From Nematostella vectensis (Eukaryota; Cnidaria; Anthozoa; Actiniaria; Edwardsiidae), in assembly GCF_932526225.1 (NCBI RefSeq), contig NC_064039.1, positions 9,008,139 through 9,072,138 of the forward strand: 64,000 nt of DNA, written 5' to 3'. The translations under genes were made by a program, and so were the position numbers. This document shows, one piece after another, positions 10,577 to 19,100 of the stretch (positions are counted from its first letter, which is position 1; each line of letters begins with the position of its first letter). The notes beneath the pieces were generated by a model. It saw only the letters and a program-made list of their open reading frames with translations. It ran no database searches and had not been told where the DNA came from.

Positions 10577-10993
10577 TACGCCGCGGCCACCCGACAACCC
10601 CGCCTTGTGGGCGGTGTGGTTACTCTTTTCGCCCGGTCCGGGTGCGCCTGCCGTTCCGGCGGCAGTCATGCTATGCGCAGCATGCATACCTGGAGAGGGG
10701 GCAGGCGCCGCGCCCTCTGCGTACACTTTCGCAGGTGCGAAAGTTATGCTTCGCCGCCGGAACGGCACGCGGGCAATCCTTGGATCAGTCACGTGTTGCA
10801 CCCTAGGATGCCCACCGGCCATGTTATGAGCACCGACTGGCTTTGTCTCGGTGTTGATCGCGTTCGCGCCGAGCGTCATGGAGTCTGTGGCTTTCTGCCG
10901 TTTATTGTTGTAGCCCACGACGCTTTGCGTGTTTATCACCAGATCGCTCGGCATCAGCCACATTCCTGGTGCGACCGCAAGACTCAGTCTCAC
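10520..10993 (-). CDS. Small hypothetical protein downstream of the 365-aa gene
   Basis: The ATG at 10993 lies 9 bases after the stop of the gene at 11003, so the two are spaced like an operon or a reinitiation pair. About the first 80 residues (MRLSLAVAPGMWLMPSDLVI to the DPRIARVP region) look protein-like. After about 10760 the frame crosses the GCCGGAACGGC hairpin and becomes low-complexity, so the true protein may end near there with the natural stop lost. No family is recognised. Confidence 0.35.
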   Translation of the reverse strand: MRLSLAVAPGMWLMPSDLVINTQSVVGYNNKRQKATDSMTLGANAINTETKPVGAHNMAGGHPRVQHVTDPRIARVPFRRRSITFAPAKVYAEGAAPAPSPGMHAAHSMTAAGTAGAPGPGEKSNHTAHKAGLSGGRGVLLVPMIALHSTNQERGYG

Positions 10994-11002
10994 CTTGGCC
11001 TC

Positions 11003-12100
11003 CTACACGGCTAACTGGTACCTTTGCACGCTTTGAGCGATGTCTTTTTCTACGATCGCGTCTTCAAGCAGCTTCGTGAACTCCGCCTGCGCCTCCATGG
11101 CCGGTCCACCGGCCCCCGCGATGGAGGAACGGACGTTTACCTGCGAACCTAGCACTGTGTAGACGAACGCCTCGACCGAGCGTTCGAGTCTTCCTAGCCC
11201 TGCTTTTGTCAGCCCCTCACCTTTGGGAGGCGCAAACCGGCTGTATTGCACACCTCCGTGGTCGTCGTTGCGTATGAAACCCACCTGCTTCCCATTATTG
11301 TACGTCCCACCTTCGTCGCTAAACAGATCGAGGTGGCTCGGGTACTCGTCCGGTGCCGTGTCGGAGCCACGGATCACGTGCACGTTGCGATACCCCTCCC
11401 CGGAGTAGAACACAAACACATCGCCTAGCCCGTGGTTCCGCCCGCCTTTCCATCGGAAGTCCGGCTTATGCGGCAAACCGAACTCTATACATAGACGCTC
11501 GAAAGCGGCCTTCGTGTAGGGGTTACCTTTTTTCGTGAACGGGCTGTCGCCAGGCAGGGGGGCGCCGAGCTCGTATAGTATCCTCCGCGTGGTAAAGTAG
11601 ACGTGAAACCTTAGAAATCCCCTGATGACAGAGAGGAGCGTGCCGAAAGCGGGTTCGGTTAGGGACACCCCGCATCCGGCGGTTGCGCACCAGACCGCAA
11701 AGTTGAGTTGCTGTGGCCAGTACCCATAAGAAGGCTCCGATAGCCACCGGCGAGACTCCTTGGCGGACTTGTGCGTGACTACTGTCTCTTTGAATATGTC
11801 TCGGACCCTAGTCGTGAATGATTTGTCCTCAGCCACGTGTATCTCTAGCTGCGTGAGTAGTGGGGTGATGTCTGAGGCCGTGCTCTCCACGGGGGTCGCG
11901 GGCACGGCGTAGAGCAGCTTTTGCGCGAGGGTCAGAGACCTAGGGAAACCGGGTTTTGCGCGTTTGGCTTGTTCGGCTATAGCGTGTTTGATATGTTCGG
12001 CTATAGAGGCTCCCGCCGCAGTTGCCGCCTTCTTCGTCTCTTCCACCTCCCTTCGGGGAATCGCCTCATCGTTCAGCATCCGCCAGCCTTCCCAATCCAT
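11003..12100 (-). CDS. 365-aa conserved-looking viral-element protein, intact
   Basis: This uninterrupted frame is the longest intact gene of the element. The N-terminus is charged and Ala-rich, and a helical middle follows. A C-terminal half contains RWKGGRNHGLGDVFVFYSGE and GTYNNGKQVGFIRNDDHGG, spaced like a beta-rich domain, and it ends with a helix and the TAA/TAG at 11003. No transmembrane segment is obvious. The position between the membrane protein gene and the 12143 gene suggests a structural or DNA-handling role. I do not recognise the family. Survival of this frame while neighbours are broken is notable. Confidence 0.6.
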   Translation of the reverse strand: MDWEGWRMLNDEAIPRREVEETKKAATAAGASIAEHIKHAIAEQAKRAKPGFPRSLTLAQKLLYAVPATPVESTASDITPLLTQLEIHVAEDKSFTTRVRDIFKETVVTHKSAKESRRWLSEPSYGYWPQQLNFAVWCATAGCGVSLTEPAFGTLLSVIRGFLRFHVYFTTRRILYELGAPLPGDSPFTKKGNPYTKAAFERLCIEFGLPHKPDFRWKGGRNHGLGDVFVFYSGEGYRNVHVIRGSDTAPDEYPSHLDLFSDEGGTYNNGKQVGFIRNDDHGGVQYSRFAPPKGEGLTKAGLGRLERSVEAFVYTVLGSQVNVRSSIAGAGGPAMEAQAEFTKLLEDAIVEKDIAQSVQRYQLAV

Positions 12101-12142
12101 GCTCAGTCCTATTAAACACGAAGGCGGGCTGTGTTCAACACA

Positions 12143-12638
12143 ATGGTGGTCCTACATACTGTGCTCACCAAAGGCGAACAGACGCTCTTCTTCGAGCGGC
12201 CGATAAGGAGCCCACGCTTCGTGGCGCTCCGGCAGTGATCGCTGTTTAACAGCTGGTATAATCTCGAGCGGGAGCATCAGATAACGACTATAGCCGCCCT
12301 CCCGCCCGTCGCTACTCTGCCAGCCGGGCACCACACGGCCGAGTCCATCGTGGAAACGATCAACCGCGCTGAAAGCGAGATTCTGACCGCGAAGCTGGAT
12401 CCCCTCACCGGGAAGATCGCGCTCATGTCCAATGGCCAGTTGCGTTCCTGAATGCCGAGCTTTGCGCACTATTTGGCCTAGAGGCTAAATACGATCAGTT
12501 GGGGGAGCGGGGCCTCGCACTGCCCTTGGGGGGCCCCCACTTGAGGTGGCTTTGCCGAAAATAGAGGCCCTCTACATCTGCTGCGATATCGTAGATCCGC
12601 GGTTTAGGTCGCGGATGTCCTCAGCTGTTGATGAATAA
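12143..12638 (+). pseudogene. Rightmost small viral-element protein with stop and frameshifts
   Basis: The start ATG at 12143 (MVVLHTVLTKGEQTLFFERP) is followed by 31 codons and an in-frame TGA at 12236-12238. The same frame stays coding-like beyond it (NSWYNLEREHQITTIAALPP) to about 12448. Reading then shifts frame to about 12562, and again to a TAA at 12636-12638. The expected product is about 165 aa. It is divergent from the 365-aa gene across a 42-bp gap. Function is unknown; a beta-rich minor capsid protein is possible. Confidence 0.5.
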
Positions 12639-13395
12639 GCGGGTTACAGATTATAAATGCCTCTATCCTGCTTTGTCTAGTCTACATCATCGCCTCTAGG
12701 TCAGCGTAGTCGCTCCAGACAAGGGAGGGGCAAGGACACAAAACTGATCTGTTCCACAAAATGTCGGTGTTCCGCAGCCTGTTTGTTTGTTTGTTTGTTT
12801 TGTTAATGTGCTAAAATGCCCAAACCACTTCTGGCTGGGAAAACAATTCCTAACCAATGCTGGCTGGAAAATAAAGGAATGGTCACTCCTGGGAAAAAGG
12901 AACATATAATTTTTTCCCCATCAACTTTAAAAAAAGAACATATTCAAACGACGATAAATTCCATTTTAACGTGTTTCGGTCCGGAACCCTCCATGCTCAT
13001 GTGATGAGATGAGTTCGACCCCTTCGTGCGTAGTTAAGAAGACGGTTAATTTTACGTATGTATTTGGATAGAAAAAGTTAGATCAACCCACCACCAGAGC
13101 TAAAGATGCCGATATTACCTTCAATTGATCCAATGTCAGTAAATTACTACTCTGGAACCCGCCCTGCATTTCTCTTGACACGAGCCTCTGCATAGATTTC
13201 ATAATTATAAATAATAAATATTTTAAAACGATACATTATGCGCAATATTTTGTTAAATATTCGCCCGTCACGACGCATTCTACGAGAACCGGTCGACGAC
13301 CCTTTCCACTATCCTTAATCATAATAGTCAATATAATTATAATCACCGTCGCATTATCATCACCCCTAGTCATCGCCAACACCATGCACTCTTAC
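12639..13395. other. Right flank of the viral element
   Basis: GC-rich sequence gives way to AT-rich host DNA near 12660-12720. There is a short (GTTT)n run at 12780-12800. No coding exon is visible on either strand. The region contains one copy of a dispersed repeat (12985-13155). Confidence 0.5.
12985..13155. repeat. Dispersed repeat family B, copy 1
   Basis: It shares blocks such as GACGGTTAATTTTA, GTATTTGGAT and TAAATTACTACTCTGGA with 62350-62525 in the same order and orientation. The copies are diverged. It is probably an old non-autonomous element. Confidence 0.65.
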
Positions 13396-13759
13396 CCAAG
13401 TCCACATGCACCTCCATTTCTACGGTCATGACCTCTTGCCGGAACTCGCTCAAGTAATAAAGGCATCCGTATACCCCGCTCATATCCGCATCAACTATAA
13501 ACATGCATCCAAAGCGCGCGACTTGAACATCACCGCTGAGCACCGTGAAGTGTTTCTGTCCCTCAGCAGCAAAAAGCGGGCTCACACAGCTGGCGCCCCT
13601 CGCGTCACAGGTGAGAATGAGCTTGGTTCCGGGCGTCACAACGTAGACGTCGTCAGCAGGCGGTAGGTCGTCTAGCGGTAAGAGCGACTCGCAATTTACA
13701 AGGGGGGATGAAGCCATAAAACCGAGAAACAGAGCGATGACTAGCACATTTGCCTTCAT
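13396..13759 (-). CDS. First exon of a secreted or membrane Ig-like protein
   Basis: The ATG at 13759 starts a clear signal peptide (MKANVLVIALFLGFMASSPL). It is followed by one Ig-like V/I-set fold with a first cysteine in LILTCDARG and the usual DxSGVYGC pattern for the partner cysteine, plus an extra CVSP cysteine. The exon ends at 13396 before a GTAAGAG donor. The next exons would lie to the left, where the viral-type element sits within about 1 kb, and no downstream exon was found in between. The gene may therefore have been interrupted, or its later exon may be elsewhere or unrecognised. Confidence 0.6.
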
Positions 13760-14129
13760 CTAGGTCAGGGGAGGAATAATAGTTTGTCATTATGACGACA
13801 TCGATTGCATACAAAAGCAGCGCGCGCACAGGACATAAAAACGACAACAACAAAACTTTATAATTCCCGACAGGTTTCTCTTAAAAAAGCCCACCAATTT
13901 TTGCAACAGGTCGGTGGTTTTTCCCATTTTTTTAAATGTATATTTTCGTTTGGGGAAACGGGGGGAATTCCCTACCAGGTCAGAGTGGAATTGTACAAAG
14001 CGGGGGTGATGGGGGGACCCGTCAGGGAGAGTCTGAAAACTCAGCAGGTACCGGAGAGGCATAGGATCTACCAAGTCGGGCTTCACCAGTAGTGATGGTG
14101 GTGGCGGGGGACGGTGGAAGAAGGGGGAG

Positions 14130-14295
14130 GGGGAGGAAAGCGGTGATGATTTCTCGGATAAGTGTGGGGGAGGGGGTTAAAAGCGGTGATTTCTCGGATA
14201 AGTGTGGGGGAGGGGGTTAAAAGCGGTGATTTCTCGGATAAGTGTGGGGGGGGGGGAGGGGGTAAAAAGCGGTGATTTCTCGGATGAGTGGGGGT
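14130..14295. repeat. G-rich minisatellite, about four units of roughly 40 bp
   Basis: The unit contains GCGGTGATTTCTCGGATAAG followed by a G-run. The last unit is diverged and has longer G-runs. Confidence 0.85.
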
Positions 14296-14446
14296 GGGGG
14301 TGGCTGATCAGGGGCATGCATAACAATAAAAACCTTCTAGCAAGCGTTTTTATCTTATGTTTCCAGGAAAAATCAAACTTTTACATCTTCATGCGAAGGG
14401 TGGGTTAATTCGCGAGTACACTACAAAATATTTCCACGTTAAACAT

Positions 14447-14679
14447 TTAAAGCCGCATTGTCACCAGTTTACTTTTGGTCGATTACGTAACAATCTAACG
14501 GAAAACGCGAAAAAAATTCAAAATATTGAAAGTCTATTGGAAGTTTCTTTGAGGATGTGATCGATAATTTAAAGCGGATCGCCTGTTAAATATCTCGGAT
14601 TCTAATAGTTCTTTTGTCTTTTAACGGTTGAGGTTTCCGTCGGACCTCCGGAAGTAAACTGGCGACAATACGGCTTTAA
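14447..14679. mobile_element. MITE family A, copy 1
   Basis: It is about 233 bp long with terminal inverted repeats reading TTAAAGCCGCATTGTCACC inward. Both ends sit in TTTAAA, consistent with TTAA or TA target sites. Interior sequence is shared with 30315-30634 and, inverted and truncated, with 56974-57175. Confidence 0.75.
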
Positions 14680-15364
14680 ATGCTTACTTATGCACCCTTG
14701 AGTACAAATTATGAAAGCTAAAAATATTTATAATAATTACATCTATGATATTATTTGTTTCACATTTTTGTATGCATGGATCTGTCTTGTTCCAAGTATG
14801 CCATATTAAAAAAAAAGGATTTTATCAAAAATAGCAATGACCTTAGCGTATTTCCCTCAGCGCGCATATATTCACAGAACGCTATCTTAGCTCAACTAGC
14901 ATAAACTACAACATTCACCTCATAAAAAAATTAAGCGCCTAAGAAAATCATTAAAAAGTAGAAAATGGGACGAAAATCCAAAATTAATTTAAGACTTTCT
15001 GAGAAATGTCCAGTTACTTACAAAAATACTTCGCAACCCACTTAAGAATGCGTCAGTTCGAAATATCGAGGCTCTGCTGTAAACAAGACCATAATAATCT
15101 CCCGTAGGTGTACGTAGTTGCAAGTTTTAAACGGTTCGAGAATACTGAATGCGCTTGTCGCATGAAGGGTGTAAGAACATCTAATCAAAAAAAGTTTGAA
15201 ATAAAGAAATATTGAATTAAAGGAAAAACTATTGAACTTGAATATTATTTGCGCACAAACATGATCTTGGATAATCGTTCCTGTCGTCGCTATAGCTGTA
15301 ACTTAACATAATGCGAATGGACGACGAATGCGACTATTTGCAAATAATATTGAACCACTTTTTG

Positions 15365-16118
15365 CTAACCCATTAAAATAAACGGAACTAGCAGCAGACG
15401 TAACTTAGATAGGAACATATCTGCTGCTAACCCCATTTAAGCGATCGTATTAGCAGCAGACGACGTCAATCAGACAGAAACATATCTGCTGCTTACCCCA
15501 TTAAAGCGACCGGAACTAGCAGCAGACGGCAGTCACATAGATGCAAATTTGCTGCTAAACCCGCTAAAATGACCGGAACTAGCAGCTGACCGAAATAAGA
15601 TAGATACAAGCTGTTGCTAACCCCGCTAAAATGACCGGAACTAGTAGCTGACCGAAATAAGATAGGTACAAGCTGTTCCTAACCCCGCTAAAATGACCGG
15701 AACTAGCAGCTGACCGAAATAAGATAGGTACAAGCTGTTGCTAACCCCGCTAAAATGACCGGAACTAGCAGCTGACCGAAATAAGATAGGTACAAGCTGT
15801 TCCTAACCCCGCTAAAATGAACGGAACTAGCAGCTGACCGAAATAAGATAGGTACAAGCTGTTCCTAACCCCGCTAAAATGACCGGAACTAGCAGCTGAC
15901 CGAAATAAGATAGGTACAAGCTGTTGCTAACCCCGCTAAAATGACCGGAACTAGCAGCTGACCGAAATAAGATAGGTACGAGCTGTTGCCAACCCCGCTA
16001 AAATGACCGGAACTAGCAGCTGACCGAAATAAGATAGGTACAAGCTGTTCCTAACCCCGCTAAAATGACCGGAACTAACAGCTGACCGAAATAAGATAGG
16101 TAGAAGTCCTGCTGCTAG
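15365..16118. repeat. 62-bp tandem array downstream of the ADAM gene
   Basis: There are about twelve units, each containing CTAAAATGACCGGAACTAGC and GAAATAAGATAGGTACAAGC. Units at the left end are more diverged than those at the right. No similarity to an exon junction of the adjacent gene was seen. Confidence 0.9.
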
Positions 16119-16143
16119 CAATGCTAAGTGATCATACAATTTC

Positions 16144-19100
16144 TTAATTTGCTTTCCCAATTCCGGGAGGCACCGGTGGTAAAGAGGGCTTGGTAGGTTT
16201 GGTGGGCTTGCCCGGAGGGGGCGGGGGAGGGGTCGGTCTTGCCCCTGGTGGCCGGCTTGGGATATTAGGCGGCACCCTGGGCGTTGCTGGTTTCGTGGGC
16301 GGTGGAGGGGGCGGCGGTGCACCCAGGGCTTTCTTATCGATAGCAGCACCATCAGACGAAGACTTGGCTAAAGGAGGCCATTCCACCCCCGGCCGTCTTC
16401 CTGGTAAAGGCTTTCTTTCTCCTAAAACATTTGCGACACTGCCTGGCCGAGCTGGCGGGGCAGGTTTGGGCGGTGGTTCGCTTCCTTTGTGAGTGAACCC
16501 CGGAGGGCTGGAGGCCCTGTGGAGGCTGGCATCCTTAGGGGCCATGGGTCGAGGTGGAGGGGGTCTTCGCGTCACGGGGGGTACCATCGCCACATCAGAG
16601 TAAGGGGGAGGGGTGTCTTCGTCCGTCCGAGGCCAGTCAGGCAACTCAATCTTCCCTGGCGCGGGACGCATAGGCGCTTTGGAGGCCTGGGCGCCACCAG
16701 AAGCCATTGGAGCAGATATCTGTCGTTTCTGTCCTGCAGGCTGTGTGGATGAGGGCTGTCTTGCGCCGTCTCTTTGAACACTTTGATATCTAAATACACC
16801 AAATATAAGCAATAAATACACGGTGAACTAACTCGCACTCTTTGCTGATAAAAGAAACACCATTGGAACAAAATATCCCTCACGAATGCACACTGTCGTC
16901 TAAGCTCACCTCTGCTGGCGCTTCTGCTGGTACTTGTTCCATTTGCTTTTGATCAGATCTCGCTTGAAGTACGCAAAGATGGCCAGACCGACAAGAGCGA
17001 GAATGAACAGGACCAGAACCACGGTGCCTGCCTTGCTGCCTGCAGAACCTTAGGGACGAAAGCATAGAATTCCAGTACTTTGCTAGCAGAGATTTCCATC
17101 TTCTTGTTTCTATCGCGACACGGATAAAGTCTGGTTTCCATATGGCCGCACTAGACCGCACACGGTACGATTGTATGGAAACTCAGCCTGCGATCGGTGC
17201 GATCGATTGGGAACATATATGAAAACTAGCCTTAAGTGAACTGATAGAAGAAAATCGAAAGCAAGCTCTGTTAGCATGGTAATAGCCACTGCCTAAAAGC
17301 GGAGTTGATCACATGGAATGAAAATATGGAGCTGGATAGGGGTAGGGTGAATAACAAACAAAACGTTACCAAAGCGAATGAGCTGGCATATTTATCATAA
17401 CCATGGATAATTTCAAAAATAAGCTCTGCTAGCAGGGTAAAAGTATACTGACAGGGTATTCATAATTCACAAAATTACACTAAGGGTTAAGGGAAATAAA
17501 GTCGACTTTACGCAAGTGCTGCCATATCTTTCTGCCGCCATTTTTCCATCCTAGCAAAGTGCGAGAAAGCGTCCACTCTATCCCCTGATTTGGGGAGGCC
17601 GTAGATATATTTTGGATTGAGTTTGGTTGATGAGGTAAAAAAGATGAAAATTTTGAAATTATGACGCGTAATAAAGTTTGGCAGCGAAACGTCCCTCATA
17701 CTTACTTTGTCCAGTTGAGGCACCTTTATACTTGAAGCATTCGCCGACATTGTTACACACCTAGAAGAAGAAAGTATTTTTATGAAAGAAGAAGAGATGT
17801 TCACACTAAAAGTGAGGTTGGGAAAGGGAAAACACACAGCTAATAACAGTACAATAATGGATTTTGCATTGACGAACATTTGCTCAGGGGCTTTGTAATT
17901 GTTGGGTTTAAAATATACTTTTATCTAATAAGAGCTTATGGCCCCTCTAGATCAAGTAAGGAAATAATTTGATAAACATAAGAATAATATACGTACGCCA
18001 TAAGAGGAGCAATCTCTCGGGCAGGGCGGATTCGTCTTGAGAAGATCAGTGACATTGATGCACTTTTGTTGATGGCACACCTGATAAACCAAACGTGCAT
18101 AAGCCATGGACACGTGGTGTTATCATAGGAAAGTACCTTGCTAAGGAGGTGTTACCATAGGAACGTACCTTGTCTAAGGAGGTGTTACCATAGAAACTTA
18201 CCTTGTCTAAGGGTTACCATAGAGACAAACTTTGTCTAAGGGGGTGTTACCATAGGGACGTACCTTGTATAAGGAGATGTTACCATGGGGACGTAACTTG
18301 TCTAAGGAGGTGTTAACATAGGGACGTACCTTGTCTAAGGAGGTGTTACCATAGGGACGTACCTTGTCTAGGGAGGTGTTACCATAAAAACTTATCTTGG
18401 CTAAGAGTTACCATAGAGACCTAAGGGGGTGTTACCATAGGGACGTACCTTGTCTAAGATGTTACCATAGGAACGTAACTTGTCTAAGGAGGTGTTACCA
18501 TAAGGAGATGTTACCATGGGGGCGTAACTTGTCTAAGGAGGTGTTAACATAGGAACTTACCTTGTATAAGGAGATGTTACCATGGGGACGTAACTTGTCT
18601 AAGGAGGTGTTAACATAGGAACTTACCTTGTATAAGGAGATGTTACCATGGGGACGTAACTTGTCTAAGGAGGTGTTAACATAGGAACTTACCTTGTATA
18701 AGGAGATGTTACCATGGGGACGTAACTTGTCTAAGGAGGTGTTAACATAGGGACGTACCTTGTCTAAGGAGGTGTTACCATAGTAACGTACCTTGTCTAG
18801 GGAGGTGTTACCATAAAGACTTATCTTGTCTAAGGGTTACTATAGATACGTACCTTGTCTAAGGAGGTGTTACCATAGTAACGTACCTTGTCTAGGGAGG
18901 TGTTACCATAAAGACTTATCTTGTCTAAGGGTTACCATAGATACGTACCTTGTCTAAGGGGGTGTTACCATAGGAATACTATACCTAATACTGTACCTTG
19001 TCTTCGCCACACCTGACACCAGACCGCACCATTCCACCGTCATTCCAGATACCCGTACCGACGTCAATGATGGCGCTCCTATAAGATAGGAATTAAAAGC

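Larger units (their letters stand above)
6097..10766. repeat. Six dispersed copies of an 11-bp GAA-loop hairpin (GCCGGAACGGC)
   Basis: Perfect copies occur at 6097-6107 and 10756-10766 (GCCGGAACGGC on +) and at 6738-6748, 6941-6951, 8199-8209 and 10650-10660 (the reverse complement). Each can form a 4-bp GCCG/CGGC stem with a 3-base loop. At 6091-6116 the stem is extended by flanking TGCAGC/GCTGCA. All lie at or near gene boundaries: the 3' end of the 6115 gene, 8 bases before the ATPase start, between the 7462 and 6925 genes, and around 10577-10760. A one-base variant lies at 7345-7355. GNA-loop DNA minihairpins are known to be very stable. Possible roles are terminator or RNA-processing site. 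Confidence 0.7.
3868..12660. mobile_element. Degraded Polinton-like / capsid-encoding viral element
   Basis: This is a GC-rich compact block in AT-rich host DNA. Genes are intronless, closely packed and on both strands. The diagnostic pair is an A32-like packaging ATPase (7596-8191) beside a double-jelly-roll MCP-like gene (8248-9512), the morphogenesis core of Polintons, virophages and Polinton-like viruses. Other genes are a Cys-rich zinc-finger protein, a large N-terminal replication-type protein with its C-terminal part missing, coiled-coil/TM proteins and several unknowns. No retroviral-type integrase, no complete DNA polymerase B and no adenain-like protease are visible. Most genes carry frameshifts or stops, so this copy is dead. 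The left boundary is placed at an inverted repeat (GCATGAGA at 3868 and TCTCATGC at 3987-3994). The right boundary is placed where GC-rich sequence ends and is approximate. No target-site duplication or long terminal inverted repeat was found by eye. Confidence 0.8.
13760..16143. other. Intergenic region between Ig exon and ADAM 3' end
   Basis: It holds G-rich tandem repeats (14130-14295), one MITE copy (14447-14679), AT-rich DNA without genes (14680-15360) and a 62-bp array (15365-16118) that ends just downstream of the ADAM stop codon. Confidence 0.6.
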
